64,000 nucleotides of DNA from Sinohyriopsis cumingii (taxonomy: Eukaryota > Mollusca > Bivalvia > Unionida > Unionidae): contig CM068839.1 of assembly GCA_028554795.2 (NCBI GenBank), forward strand, positions 86,077,540-86,141,539, in the 5' to 3' direction. Below the pieces are notes generated by a model, which worked only from the letters and a program-made list of their open reading frames with translations, did not search any database and was not told the DNA's origin. Positions 11,791-22,228 of this stretch are shown in pieces (the stretch's first letter is position 1; every line of letters starts with the position of its first letter). The position numbers were made by a program, and so were the translations under genes.

Positions 11791-11806
11791 GGCCCTGAAA
11801 AGGGCC
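11791..11806 (-). terminator. Histone-type 3' stem-loop, ACCCA and downstream element (P1, gene D)
   Basis: On the minus strand: CAAA, then GGCCCTTTTCAGGGCC, which fits GGYYCTTTTNAGRRCC exactly, then ACCCA, then 13 nt after the stem GAAAAGAGAT. It is 20 bp past the end of gene D (11826). Confidence 0.75.
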
Positions 11807-11825
11807 TTTGGGGGTATTTGTTGAT

Positions 11826-12403
11826 TTAAACAATCAACTTTAACTGTCTTAAGCCTTTGCCACGGCCAAGGCCTACTTCTGGACTGCGTACTGTCGATGA
11901 TGATTTGGTAGAAATCACTAAGGGTGGTATGGTAGGTGTTGTCACAGGGTTGGGTTGTTTAGTTCGGGAAGGTCTTTTTCTCTTCGGTCGTAATAAAGAA
12001 GCCTGATACATTTGTTTCAGACTTCTTAACTCCGCTAAAATGTCTAACAGTACCGTGACCGTTTGACTTTTACACCCTTGTTTCTTTGCTACTTCTTCTT
12101 GCTGTTGTTTTTTTTTTTTCTTACTTCTTCTTCTTGCTGCTGTGGGAGAAAAGCTTGTTCTGCTTCCTTTTGCTGCTGTATAAATTTCTAGAATTCTTCT
12201 TTATGTCTCTGTTTAAAATTCTCCACGTATGGTAAAGAAGGAGAAGGTGGCGAAGGTACTGGTTCTGGAACAAATTCTTGTGAGGTAAGAAAATCCACAA
12301 AATCCCAATTTAAATTCACCTCTTCTGGAAGTAGGTCCGGGTTCCCTTGGGTAGTCTCCACGGCTGGTGCACCCCAATTCATCGTCTTCTGAGTTTCCGT
12401 CAT
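11826..12403 (-). pseudogene. P1 copy of accessory gene D, polyQ protein
   Basis: Homologue of P2 58542-59117. The start matches (MTETQKT...WGAP) and the end matches (LSRPKR-like, EVGLGRGKG, RQLKL). An in-frame stop near 12188 (TAG) and frameshifts in the Gln-rich middle break it. The conserved N- and C-termini around a variable Gln-rich middle suggest the ends carry the function. Confidence 0.65.
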
Positions 12404-12450
12404 GTTTGAAAACTGTCGCATGGATTGACTGCGCACAGACGCTAGTGACT

Positions 12451-12577
12451 CTATATAGGGAATGTGACGTCACAGACTGATTTCTTCGGATTGGACGTGG
12501 GGTGACTGAATTTTGTAACGCGTGTTTGGATTGGTCAACCAACTCAATCCGTTTCGATCCCCCTTCCCCTATAAATA
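12451..12577. promoter_or_regulatory. Bidirectional promoter with CRE, CCAAT and two TATA boxes (P1)
   Basis: Between divergent genes D (minus) and E (plus): a TATA-like CTATATAG at 12451-12458 facing D, a perfect palindromic CRE/ATF site TGACGTCA at 12465-12472, two ATTGG (inverted CCAAT) boxes at 12490 and 12530, and CTATAAATA at 12569-12577 facing E. All elements recur in the same order in P2 at 59165-59292. Confidence 0.65.
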
Positions 12578-12618
12578 ACCGCAGTTCGCTGCATTCCTTC
12601 ACCTGTTCTCGTCACAAG

Positions 12619-12837
12619 ATGTGAACCGACGTACAATCCGCTACTCTCGTATCTTCAATGATGTTTATAATGGACTTACTCATGTATGTCCGATCATTGT
12701 GGACTATTGTCAAGATGACAGATACAAGTGTGTGGAAAAGAAGAATCTACGTAGAAAGACAAGGCTGTTTAAAGAGGGTTTTGATTTACTGACCAGAAGT
12801 GAGACAAAGTTTAAGGAAAAGAAGGAGACCTAAGCGA
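12619..12837 (+). pseudogene. P1 copy of right-end gene E, broken at codon 2
   Basis: Equivalent to the P2 gene at 59337-59567. The ATG at 12619 is followed at once by TGA, and another stop lies further on. In that same frame the encoded residues still track P2 closely (LVSSMMF, LMYVRS, ERQGCLKR). The frame that happens to be open here (12621-12833) is therefore not the original one. The product is a small basic protein of unknown function. Confidence 0.55.
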
Positions 12838-12874
12838 TGCCTTCTATGTTAACATGGAATAAGGTTAACATAAA

Positions 12875-13212
12875 CCCAAAGGCCCTTTTCAGGGCCATTC
12901 ATAGGTCTCGAAAAGAAATTGACTTTCATGCCTAACCCTTTCAACAATTTTTTTTTAAAAAATGGGGTATATGTATAATCTAAGTCTTGTCTATATTACA
13001 TAAATCTCCCATGTTCAATTCCCATTGTCCCTAGACAATCCCACCATGTTCAATTCTCATTGCCCCTAGACAGTCCCACCATGTTAAATTCCCGTTGTCC
13101 CTGCGGTACAAACTCACTATGCCCCATGTTAAATTTCCATAGTCCCTACGGTACAACTTCCTTATTTTAACGTTAAAGTCCCATTGTCCCTACGGTATCT
13201 CCATACACTACT
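12875..13212. repeat. P1 right terminal repeat with internal iterated units
   Basis: Corresponds to the P2 right terminal repeat: stem-loop, then an A/T run, then about five units containing CCATGTTAAATTCC and TTGTCC-type blocks, ending CACTACT at 13212. The units have diverged from those of P2. Next to it GACACG (13213-13218) is the expected 6 bp target copy; the left partner is not in the window. Confidence 0.7.
12881..12896 (+). terminator. Histone-type 3' stem-loop (P1, gene E)
   Basis: CAAA, then GGCCCTTTTCAGGGCC (exact histone consensus), then ATTCA, then GAAAAGAAAT 13 nt after the stem. It lies just past gene E and at the inner edge of the P1 right terminal repeat. Confidence 0.75.
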
Positions 13213-13575
13213 GACACGCTTTATTAAGAGCGTTTACTGGATACTCTCCGGGTTGTGGCTGATCTTGATTATTATACCTGATATCAAGTCTGGTGCCATG
13301 ACCACAGTAGTTATATCCTGGAACATGATTTTCTCCTGGGTACTTAGCCCACAGAGTTCCTGGTAACTTTGTTAACGAAGCGGTAATTTCATCTCCCTTT
13401 TTTTAAACTCTGCTTGTTGATTTACCTGTTGGTCTATCAGAGGAAATAAACTTAATTTCTTTTGTACCACATTGAACGCATTTACCTGAAAGAGCATGTC
13501 TTTTATTATTTTTATGATTGTTGTTACTTCACTTGTAGTGGTGGACGCCCTGTATTTCACACAATATAAATTCAT
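13213..13575 (-). pseudogene. Element V alpha: zinc ribbon plus parvovirus-type PLA2, cut by P1
   Basis: Starts MNLYCVK at 13575, a short DUF5679-like zinc-ribbon start whose second Cys is changed (CVKY). A divergent middle is followed by LPGTLWAKYPGEN and a PLA2 calcium-loop block YNYCGHGTRLDIR, then YPVNA. The gene is cut at 13212 by Polinton copy 1 before the catalytic HD dyad. The beta copy (33650-34135) continues past this point. The family is the viral PLA2 used for endosome escape by parvoviruses; that role here is inference. Confidence 0.6.
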
Positions 13576-13586
13576 ATTATAAGTAT

Positions 13587-14247
13587 ATGGATGTAATTGA
13601 TTTTTCGGCAACAAAAAAGCGAGAACCGGTTAAACATCATCCAATGCTACCAAATTCTGTCCGAATGATTATAAATGGGCCGTCCGGGTCTGGTAAAACA
13701 TAACTGTTACTTAGTCTAATAATGAAGTGGATCAAATGGGATAAGTCGTATCTGATAGCTCCGTCAGTTGATGATCAACGATGTTACAGCGTACTTAAGG
13801 ATTTTAATGAAACCGCGAGGACGATAAACGACGAGGATGTTATTGAATTTATTACTGATATTGGTGAAGCACCGTCCGTGGATGACCTTGATGGGTTTAT
13901 TAATAATTTAGTTGTATACGATGATGTGATGCTGGATAAACAATCAAATCCCGCCAGAATATTTTCACGCGGAAGACATATAAACACAGACGTGATTTAT
14001 GTTACTCAGTGGTATACACAAATACCAAAAGTGATCAGAGACAACTGTAATATTTTAGTTGTATTTAACGGAGTTGATACGCATACGTTACGAAATATTC
14101 ACCAGACTTGGTGTAGCGGTGATATAGACATAATTAATTAAAAATTTCTTTTCACGGGAACAGTCAACTCCGCACGGATTTATAACAATAAATTTACATG
14201 ACCCGCGGTCGAGATACCGAGTTGGACTTGAGAAAAATTCTGGATAG
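13587..14247 (+). pseudogene. Element V alpha: packaging ATPase (HerA/FtsK type)
   Basis: ATG at 13587 (MDVIDFSATK). The Walker A block is GPSGSGKT, immediately followed by a stop where beta has Gln. An open stretch (13722-14141) carries LVVYDDVMLD, which resembles Walker B, and a TQ sensor-like block (IYVTQWYTQIP). A frameshift near 14141 disrupts the C-terminus. It is divergent from the PLA2 gene with 12 bp between starts. Family role: ATP-driven genome packaging into the capsid. Confidence 0.65.
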
Positions 14248-14249
14248 CA

Positions 14250-15050
14250 GCAGATAGGGTGCGACCTCAATGAGGCGTCAACGCAGTAAAGCGCGCGCGT
14301 ATACTTTTAAAAAAAAACACCAACGACAACAATAAAGTAACAAAAACAACTAGCCCAATTAGAGAAACTCTCGGTTGGTTAGAGGTTTTGGTTTCACGTT
14401 AACGGCGTAATTTTTTTTCGTTTTTGTAAAAGCCATAGTTTTCCAAAATGACGCTTCTAAAATGTGTTCTGTTCACCTCTAAGCTGCTGCATTTTCTCAC
14501 CATCTAGTATGATCTTCCGGCACAAATCAAGATAGTTATGTAGAGTGAAATTGTATCAGAAAATCCTTCTCACTTTTATTTATTCCCAAATACAGATTAG
14601 CTTAATCTCTTAGCTATAGTATGTACGAATTTGTGTAAGCTAACCATCTGTAAAATGGAGAAAAATTGTAATCGCTTCCCTATCTGGTTAAAGTTGTACT
14701 GTCTGTTATCGATCTTCCTGTACGACGTAGGAAAGACATTCAATAGTTCAAATAAGTAAACTCCGGCCAAGCATTTTAACTACAATTATATATGTATGGA
14801 GGGAGGTAGGTAATTCATATTGTGAGGGACAATGATATACTGCTGCGGCACAATATTTCAGCAAATTGTAATGTTTTCCCTTTTCTTTCTCATAAAACTG
14901 TATTAAATGGGAAACAAATGTACGTGAACGGACACTTGAATATAGAAAACATGCATGCTTGGTAAGAGCAGCTTCTTTTCTTAGGACTTATTTGTTGTCC
15001 GTATTTCCACAATATGGTTTCTTAATTTCATGAGGATAATGAAGGATGGA
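14250..15050. other. Stretch without recognisable genes
   Basis: I see no coding region of interest here. It starts as the 3' flank of the ATPase, with a GC-alternating stretch near 14292. The rest is AT-rich sequence without clear repeats. Confidence 0.4.
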
Positions 15051-16135
15051 CAAGATGGCCGCTATCGCTTAACCAGCTTGACGTAGCTCTTCCGTTTTTT
15101 AGTGCCGTTTTCATGATATTTGTACTTGTTGCCTGTTTTCATCTATCGTTATTGTGTTCATTATGTACTGGCTGTTAAATTCGTATGTGTTTCTTCATCT
15201 CCTTGTTTTGGAAACGAGAACAATTAGACTTTTTCTCAGCTGTCTTGCTCCACTGTTTTTGAACAAACCGCCATCACGTGATACTCGCCAGTCAACCCGT
15301 TTATGCTACGATGGACCCTCATTAATTGCTTTAAATGATCACTCATTGGCTCTCCACACTACATTGTGCTCTAGACTAAACGAACTGGGACTACATTCAT
15401 CATTACCTAAATGTAAACAGAAGCGAAAAAAGAAACGTTGTTTCAAAGCTGGCAGGCGTAGAACAGGAAGAAGAATCCCAGTTATCTCCCTTATTTCGGC
15501 ACAACCATTTAAAAATATTCGACCGTTAATTTAGATAACCTAATTCAAATCCCTATTAATTCGTCAACCTTTGTGTCAACTATCCAAGAAATACCTCTGC
15601 GCATTGCATCATTCAATGCCCAGTCAGTAGGACCACCGGAAAAGCGCACAGAAAAAGTTAATTTTATCAACGACCAAAATGTTAACATATTTTTCCTGAC
15701 CGAAACATGGCTAAAAACATCAGGCGATGAGCCCAAGTGTGCGGATCTAACACCCTATGGTTACTCCATCAAGTCGTTCCCCCGTAATTCTCGCGGAGGT
15801 GGAATCGCTGTCATCACAAAGAATTCCATGATAAAACGTCTTAACTACACCACACCATTCAATTTCGACCACACATCGTTTGAACTAGTCCAAGCCACAC
15901 TCACACTGGAGCAAAGGTCAGTCCATTTTTTCTGCCTATACCGCCCTCCTCCTAGTAGAAAAAACAAGCTGGCTCACTCTCTCTTTTGGAGCAGTTTCCG
16001 AATCTCCTGGACTATGGAAATTCGATAGGTGGCAACCTGATTATTCCTGGAGATTTCAACTTTCACTTTAACTGTCCCGGAAACTCAAATACATTAAAAC
16101 TCATAGATTCAGCAGCAGGGAGTTCGAACAGACTC
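15050..16135 (+). mobile_element. CR1-like LINE fragment, truncated at its 3' side
   Basis: An open stretch (15154-15534) ends in an Arg/Lys-rich region. A recognisable apurinic endonuclease domain follows from about 15573: RIASFNAQSV, then LTETWL, a GGGIAV block and FFCLYRPPPS. A frameshift near 15990 separates the PGDFNFH block. The endonuclease breaks off near 16135, with no RT. LINE copies normally lose their 5' ends, so this 3' loss points to a later deletion or rearrangement. Confidence 0.65.
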
Positions 16136-16373
16136 TAATTGGTTCACCTGTATTTTCGCAAAATACGACTTCCTGGGTGATCGCAAAAATCGTAAAAAAT
16201 AATGCGATACTCAGCGTAAGACAACTCCGTCACCGACAAATTGGCTTACCTGTTTTCGCTGACAGGTTTTTTTTTCTTCGATGCAACTTAAGAAAAATAT
16301 GTGATAGTGTCGGTGACGCGTTGAGAGAGTCGCCCTCCCTGCTGTTCTGAATTAAAAATTGCTACACCAAATA

Positions 16374-17730
16374 ATGGTACACTCGGAATCCTACACAGCT
16401 AGACTAGCTAGAGAGCGAGAAGAAGCACTTAAAAAATATATCCCTGTAAAAGAGGATTTCAACAAAAAAAAATGTGCAATCGCGGCAGGAAGCACAAGTT
16501 GAGTATGCCGCGGAAACGGAACAGTTGTTTAAACCTATTACCGCGGTTACTGGAGATGTTTTAACTGCTATTAGGGGGCCTACAAAGGAACCAGGTGAGA
16601 AACAAGAAAGTCTTATTCAGGTATTAAAAGAAACTGCTGAAAAAATGGCTGCGGTCTAGCCTCAACCTGAAGGTGCTGTTGGAGAACCTGAAAAGAAAAA
16701 AAGGATAACTGATCCTAGGGAGAGATTTACTGAAGCGGGTTTAGAAGAAATTCAAGCTCATAAGGTAGAAGACCTTCGGGATGCATTCGAATTTGGTGAG
16801 TTTGCTGCCGAAAGATTTAATACCAGGGATGATATTTTAAAAACCGAACATTTTAAAGTAGATAGAAAAAAGTGGTATAATTGGTTGTATAAAATAAATC
16901 GAGGTGATAAAATAGACATAACACAAGATAATTACATCGCTTATTTGCAGGGAACAGCAGATTATGAGGCGAAGCAAAGAAAACGGCGAGAGGAAGAGAA
17001 AGAACTAGAACAACAGAGAAAGGAACAAAAAAAGAAAGAACGAGAAGTAGTACTGGAAGAAAAAGAGAGAGAGCGAGAACAAAAGAAAAAAGAAAAAGAA
17101 GAGAGAAAAAAGAAAAAGCATGATATTGTTGTTCCGCACCGTTATATGCCTTCTCCTACACCTGAAGAAGAAGAAGACCAAGATGATCCTCCTTTATATT
17201 TTCCTTCGTCTCCGCAGCAAACAGAGCAAGAACAATTCTGGTCCGGATTACCATTGAATCCTGCAGAGATGTTTAAAGAATCCTCTAAAAAAGATCTTCA
17301 AGGGCGTCCAGCAATGAGTCGTTTAGCCGGTATTGCTGCGAAATATGATTATCCAGCTTATTTAAAACCTGAGTATCTTGGAAAAGTATTATATGAGCAG
17401 TGGCCTGCTGCAGTATATTTTACTTCTAAAGGATTATCTGTTAACCCAACCGATTCCGTTTACTTGAAATTTATGAAAAAGGTCGAAGAAGAACAACAAC
17501 AAAAATCCGGCAAGGGTTTAGGAGGTGATTTTATTCCCTGCCCTGATAGTATTTTTAATGATGTTTCGCGGTTAGAAGTTCTCATAGGAGGAAAACGAGC
17601 CGGAAACAACTCACCAGAAATAATTAATGAAGCAGCTGATATTTGTCGGCGATTGTTTCAAGGTGGTGTCATGGATGCTGGTATTTACCGAGAACTCGTT
17701 GATGAGCTCGTTGATGATTACAGCGATTAA
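16374..17730 (+). pseudogene. Element V alpha: large charged protein, possible scaffold/structural
   Basis: ATG at 16374 opens a Glu/Lys/Arg-rich frame. A 9-A run (16464-16472) causes a frameshift, and a TAG at 16657 interrupts the following frame. From 16885 the frame is open for 281 codons with a long Glu/Lys/Arg helix (about residues 30-80), an acidic-Pro segment, and a globular part containing YLKPEYLGKVLYEQWP. I do not recognise a family. Its position before the core-like and capsid genes suggests a virion or assembly role; this is inference. Confidence 0.5.
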
Positions 17731-17750
17731 ACAATAGTAAATAACATAAC

Positions 17751-18185
17751 ATGGTCATATATAACAGACATACACCTGTGCAGATCAGGGCAGTAAACTC
17801 ACGATTACCAATCTACAGAGCAGCTTACGGAGACGGACTTGGTGATGTAACTCAACGATTATTTGCAGGGTTAGCACCAAAATTGGGTCCTCTTGCAAAA
17901 CAATTATCGATGAAAGCGATTAACGTGGTTAGTGAAAAAGCTCCTGGTGCAATTGTTAGCGCTGCTGGTAAGGTGCTCTCGGCGATCAAAGAAAGACTAG
18001 CACGGTTAATAAGACGAAAATCAGCACCGGTGAAATTACCGAGTACGGAAATTATGTCCGCGGATGTCAGTAAGGTGATAAATCAAGCTGCAAATCAGAG
18101 ACTAGCAGCGTTAGAATCTGACGCACAAAAAAATATAACAGCGAATTTGATAGCAGGAAGTGGACTTCGTGTTCGACGAAGATAA
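17751..18185 (+). CDS. Element V alpha: core/minor capsid-like protein
   Basis: A 144-residue open frame starting 20 bp after the previous stop. An N-terminal block around YRAAYGDGLGDVTQRLFAGL is followed by APKLGPLAKQL and a basic region (LARLIRRKSAP), ending LRVRRR. The layout (short N-terminus, GLGD, amphipathic helix, basic tail) parallels the P2 protein at 45051-45467, suggesting the same adenovirus pX/Mu-like or minor capsid role. One of the few intact frames in element V. Confidence 0.55.
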   Translation: MVIYNRHTPVQIRAVNSRLPIYRAAYGDGLGDVTQRLFAGLAPKLGPLAKQLSMKAINVVSEKAPGAIVSAAGKVLSAIKERLARLIRRKSAPVKLPSTEIMSADVSKVINQAANQRLAALESDAQKNITANLIAGSGLRVRRR

Positions 18186-18217
18186 TCACCATTTGAAAAC
18201 ACACGCAATAGCATAAA

Positions 18218-19654
18218 ATGTTCAAACGCATATCCGACACAGCATTTAACATAGATGAGCCGGTCCCGCAAGATAACTCAGTGCGTGATTATCAATTTTA
18301 TTCCTATGATGCAAAAGAACCAGATAAACGAGGGCGTATCGAACTTTAAGTTCATGATACAAGTAGATATTTTCTACCCCATGAGGCTTTTATTGAAGTG
18401 GAATGTAAACTTGTAAAGACGAATAATAATAACTACAACGCCAATGACCGAGTTGGTTTTGTCAACAACGGGATCATGGCATTATTTAATAGCGCCACTT
18501 ACATGATTGATGGAAAAAATATCGAATCGATTCAAAGTGATGTTGATGTTGCTACAACAATAATTGGTCTAGCAAGATATTCCGATGATTTTACAAGATG
18601 GGCTGGCCCATCAATGATGTTTGCTAAAGATATCACCGACAGCGCCGACCATATTCAGTATATAAAGTTGCGAACACCACGAAATACTGCATCTGACCCA
18701 CAGCCAGTTGATTTTGAACATGAAGAAAGACCAGCTGATGTTTTTGATATTATAAAAGGTGTTAACGCGACTTACAACTCAGGATTTTTAACACGCCGAG
18801 CAATGTTGTCAGAACTCAGCAGGAATTTTTCGTGTGCGATTCCACTAACTCATATCTTTGGATTTTGCAGGGATATTAGAAGGGTTATCTTTGGAGTTAA
18901 GCACACAATCGTGCTTTACAGAAAAGAAAGTGATAATGATGCGATCTGGCGAGGAGCTGGTGTTGTTGCTGATGCTCCTAATGACGATGCTCTTCTTGCT
19001 GCCAAAGTAGAGATATCAAAACTTTCATTGTGGATGCCGGTATTAACTCCATCGATCACGGAAGAACCGCGATTACTTTCTTTTATGAATCAAGGTGGTA
19101 AATCATTGTTATCGTGGTTAACAGTGACCACAGATTCCGCTCAAATTTCTTCCGCGGGTTTGTTTACTTGGCATATAGCATCACAACAGGGTATTTCTGC
19201 GCCACGACATATTTTTATTGCGCTGCAAAGTAAAAGCCGGGAAAATAACGAAAAACGATCTCATATGATATTTGACAAACTTGATGTTACTGATATCTCG
19301 TTGAGAATAAATGGGCAACAAGAACCATCTGAGGATATATCACTAAATTTTGCACAAAATCATGTAGCGCGTGCGTATCATCGTTGGCTGACATTCTTAA
19401 CGCGTAATACAAATATAGATACTGGGACGCAGATATCACAGTTTGATTTCACAAATCTGTATCCGATTTATTACTTCCCGTTGGAGCATCTCGATTTATC
19501 CAAGCAGTCTGTCGTCGATATATACTTTCGAGCTCATATCGGCGCCCTACCAACAATCTCGGTTGGTCCGCCAGCTACTTATGATCCCTGCAAAGCAATT
19601 GCGGTCATACTTAGCAATAAGGCATGTTACTTGAAGGTATCAGTGGCCGAATGA
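18218..19654 (+). pseudogene. Element V alpha: major capsid protein, one nonsense codon
   Basis: ATG at 18218 (MFKRISDTAFN). A TAA at 18347-18349 (codon 44) interrupts an otherwise open frame to 19654, about 479 codons, the size expected for a double-jelly-roll capsid. Supporting blocks are the N-terminal strand with VECKLV, the NSATYMIDG and FTRWAGPSM region, and a late block HLDLSKQSVVDIYF typical of capsids of Polinton-like viruses. It follows the core-like gene by 32 bp. Identification is by context and fold-like pattern, not a database match. Confidence 0.6.
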
Positions 19655-19715
19655 GAATCATTGATGCACCAGTGGAAAACATGTAGACAATTAGATCAAT
19701 CGCGTGTATTATAAA

Positions 19716-20115
19716 ATGTCATATAGTCACGTTAATGTCACTTTGACTTCTGGTCAGATAAAGAAATTACAATCGAAAAACACAAAAGTATGTGGGGCAA
19801 CGATAACATTAAAAAATGATCAAATAGCTAGCGGTGGTCCAAACAAGTTATCGCTGACTAAAACCCAACTAAAACATTTCAATAAAGCAAGACAAGCAAA
19901 AACTGGTTTTTCAACTTGATTTCGCTCCAAAAGCTGTCAAGGATATGATTAAAACCGGTGGTATATTTCCACTTCTCGCAGCAATACCAGCGCTGATAGC
20001 TGCTGCTGCCCCAGCTGTCGCAAAAGCAGCCGCGTTGGGAGCTGTTGGAACAGCTGCTGGGATGACATTAAAGAAAGCAACGGAAAAGGATACCAAAAAA
20101 AAGGACGAGGTCTCA
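19716..20115 (+). pseudogene. Element V alpha: amphipathic minor capsid protein (pVI-like)
   Basis: Starts MSYSHVNVTLTSGQIKKLQ. It has two repeat-like halves (LTSGQ..., then LSLTKTQLKHFNKA) and an Ala-rich membrane-active-looking segment (IFPLLAAIPALIAAAAPAV). An extra T in the run near 19907-19911 shifts the frame. The overall plan (LTxxQ repeats, Lys-rich middle, hydrophobic GG/FPLL end) is common in small structural proteins of Polinton-like viruses. A membrane-lytic role is inference. Confidence 0.55.
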
Positions 20116-20179
20116 GACTTCCAGGAACTCCGCCTTCATGGTACCCAAAACGGTTCTGAAAACCGCTGGTTTTCTACCG

Positions 20180-20596
20180 ATGTCAAATTTTGATTTGCTC
20201 GATGCTACTAAACAATTAAATATAAAAAAATTCAAAGGTGTTTTCATGCGAGACCAACTACCACAACAACCGAATAATCCAGAAACCGGAATTATTAATC
20301 TCGATAACAGTGATGGTCCAGGAACTCACTGGGTTGCTTACGCGATCGATCCACGTGGAATTATCTATTTCGATTCGTATGGGTTAGCACCGCCAGTTGA
20401 ATTCCTTAAATATGTGCAAAGTATTCCAACCCCAGTCTGGTATTCAACACTACCAACACAAACACTAACCGATCCACCGATATGTGACCGTGAAGTATTA
20501 AATGTTCTCACCGCGATACCAAAATCAACCAAACCACCTCATAAAGTCGTGCACGAGTATACCGCGGGTCAATTTAAACAGTTTCCTATCAAATAA
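20180..20596 (+). CDS. Element V alpha: adenain-type cysteine protease, degenerate nucleophile
   Basis: 138 residues from the ATG at 20180 (MSNFDLLDATKQL). The histidine block GTHWVAY and aspartate block YFDSYGLAPP are clear and match the C5 protease family. Near the expected nucleophile the sequence reads PPICDRE instead of the usual ICG form, so activity is doubtful although the frame is open. The start was chosen by match to the beta copy. The stop overlaps the next gene's ATG. Confidence 0.6.
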   Translation: MSNFDLLDATKQLNIKKFKGVFMRDQLPQQPNNPETGIINLDNSDGPGTHWVAYAIDPRGIIYFDSYGLAPPVEFLKYVQSIPTPVWYSTLPTQTLTDPPICDREVLNVLTAIPKSTKPPHKVVHEYTAGQFKQFPIK

Positions 20597-21601
20597 TGGT
20601 AGATATTTACGGAAGATCTCTCATCGAAGCAAAGATAAAAAAAACGCGGTGATGTAGATTTATCAAAATACGCGACCAAAGATGAAATTGACAATCTTCT
20701 AACGTTAACCGGGATAGATCCAGATGAGGTTGTTATTTTTCAGGATCGATACGGAAAACTAAAAACCAGCAATATCAAATGCAATGACATAGTTCGCAGG
20801 GTTCTTGGAGCTATCCCTGATAACATCCCTGTGTTTACTGACAGCGGAAAAATCAGAGACTCAAGTATATCGTTTACAACCATCAGAGATCAAGTCGCAA
20901 CAAGTGTGACTGATCGCTTAAAAAATACCGGCGACACAATGACAGGTGAACTCAACATGAACGAAAATAAAATAGTAGCTGTAACAACTCCAACATCTGA
21001 CAATGATGCTGCAAACAAACTATATGTTGACAACGTGGACGATAAATTATCCACGCTGCGGGCAGCGTATGACGTTCACGTGGGTGCTTTTGCAAGATTT
21101 CGCAGAAACCATAAAAAAACCGCAGAAGAATTCTTTGGTTCTCCGCACACCGTTAACATAAAACTTTCTGATATCAAAACCAATATTGACACGATCAAAC
21201 AAACACAACAAGATATCGCAAGTGGGATTCCTGAGATTGCTAACAAAACCAGTTTGATTTAATTCCCACCTGGCCTTACTCCTGGGCATTTTATCAACAT
21301 AGTATACACGGTATCATCTGGGTTCGCAACATGGTCTAAACAAAATAATACTATCAAATATACCGCAACAGTTTCTGGCGTGCATAGGTTTTCTGTGTTC
21401 AGTGCTGCAAAATGTGAGATTTTCACAAAGTATCCCTGGCGACATTCCACCGATAAGTTTTCCGGGGTTGTGACTATAATATTAAACAAGGGAACCGAGG
21501 AGGAATTTATACTGGAAGCAGCTGATAAGAAATTAACCGCAACATCTTACTGGTGGTGTTTGGAATTCGTAGCTGAAACACCTGAATTGGTTACTGCGTA
21601 A
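20596..21601 (+). pseudogene. Element V alpha: fibre protein with phage-tail-fibre-like motif
   Basis: Starts MVDIYGRS at 20596, overlapping the protease stop. A poly-A indel near 20638 shifts the frame. The open shaft part contains NTGDTMTGELNMNENKI and then DAANKLYVD, the GDTMTG pattern of bacteriophage tail fibres. A TAA at 21260 precedes a C-terminal head-like domain (YTATVSGVHRFSVFS, YPWRHSTDKFSGVV). Position after the protease and the shaft-plus-head plan suggest a receptor-binding fibre; this is inference. Confidence 0.6.
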
Positions 21602-21649
21602 GATAATCCTTAACAGCATCAACGACAACACTGGATGCGTAACAATATA

Positions 21650-22080
21650 GATATGATCAAGTATGCGAATGGCAATCAGAGTTAAAAACCCTCATCGACA
21701 AATACAACCTAAAAGTAAAAAAATATAAACGACGAGCAGTCATCGTTGATGTGTTAGTATACTCAGTATCCGCGTTAGTTGAATCTACCGGAGTAGTATT
21801 ATCAGCGTTAACATCAGTAACAATCGTAGTAACAATCGTCTCTTCATCAACTGCCATCGCAGGGGTTTATAATATAATCGCGAAAAAAATATCCTCGTGC
21901 ACGAGCACAAAATTGCACGATTATGTCATACAACTAAACACAGCCACATCCGCATACTCAAAATTATTGTCGTTGATATCATCAAGCATCGATGATACAA
22001 CAATATCAGATTCCAAATTCGCATTAATGGTTAAGATATACGAAGACTGCACCCGCCATTTAAAAACAACAAAGATAAAT
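21650..22080 (+). pseudogene. Element V alpha: membrane protein with conserved SLISSSxDDTTISDS motif
   Basis: A short N-terminal helix (EWQSELKTLIDKY) is followed by a hydrophobic segment (about 21750-21860) and a C-terminal block SLISSSIDDTTISDSKF. The start codon frame is lost by an indel near 21650; the rest is open. Homologous to 25014-25500. Similar small membrane proteins occur in other Polinton-like viruses. Function unknown. Confidence 0.5.
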
Positions 22081-22081
22081 A

Positions 22082-22203
22082 ATGACAGAATTACTTCATC
22101 GAGCTCTGCTCGACATAGTCGAAAATACAACCCCGAGAAGAATTTCGATGATAACGTAAGTTCGACTAACCCTGAATTTAGTATTAATTTTTACGTAAAT
22201 TAG
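22082..22203 (+). pseudogene. Element V alpha: penton-like N-terminus, truncated
   Basis: Starts MTELLHRALLDIVENTTPRR. After one frameshift it shows STNPEFSINF, matching the start of the beta penton. It ends at the junction with beta capsid sequence (about 22203-22229). Confidence 0.55.
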
Positions 22204-22228
22204 CGCTGAAGGGTGACCGTAGAAGATT

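Larger units (their letters stand above)
6092..13212. mobile_element. Polinton/adintovirus copy 1 (P1), internally deleted and decayed
   Basis: Collinear with the right-hand Polinton P2 but degenerate. It holds remnants of an accessory coiled-coil gene, protease, the CxxC small protein, major capsid, core-like protein, penton, membrane protein and the integrase C-terminus. The sequence then jumps directly (near 11507) to the part of P2 that begins about 11.2 kb further on, losing most of the integrase, core proteins, ATPase, host-interaction genes and PolB. The right end is a terminal repeat ending CACTACT at 13212. The left end is cut by the LINE at 6091. It lies inside the PLA2-like gene of element V. 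P1 depends on another copy for movement. Confidence 0.85.

Noticed and set aside
12621..12833. Open 70-codon frame as the product of P1 gene E
   Set aside because: It is out of frame with P2 gene E; residue conservation lies in the frame starting at 12619, which is stopped at codon 2.
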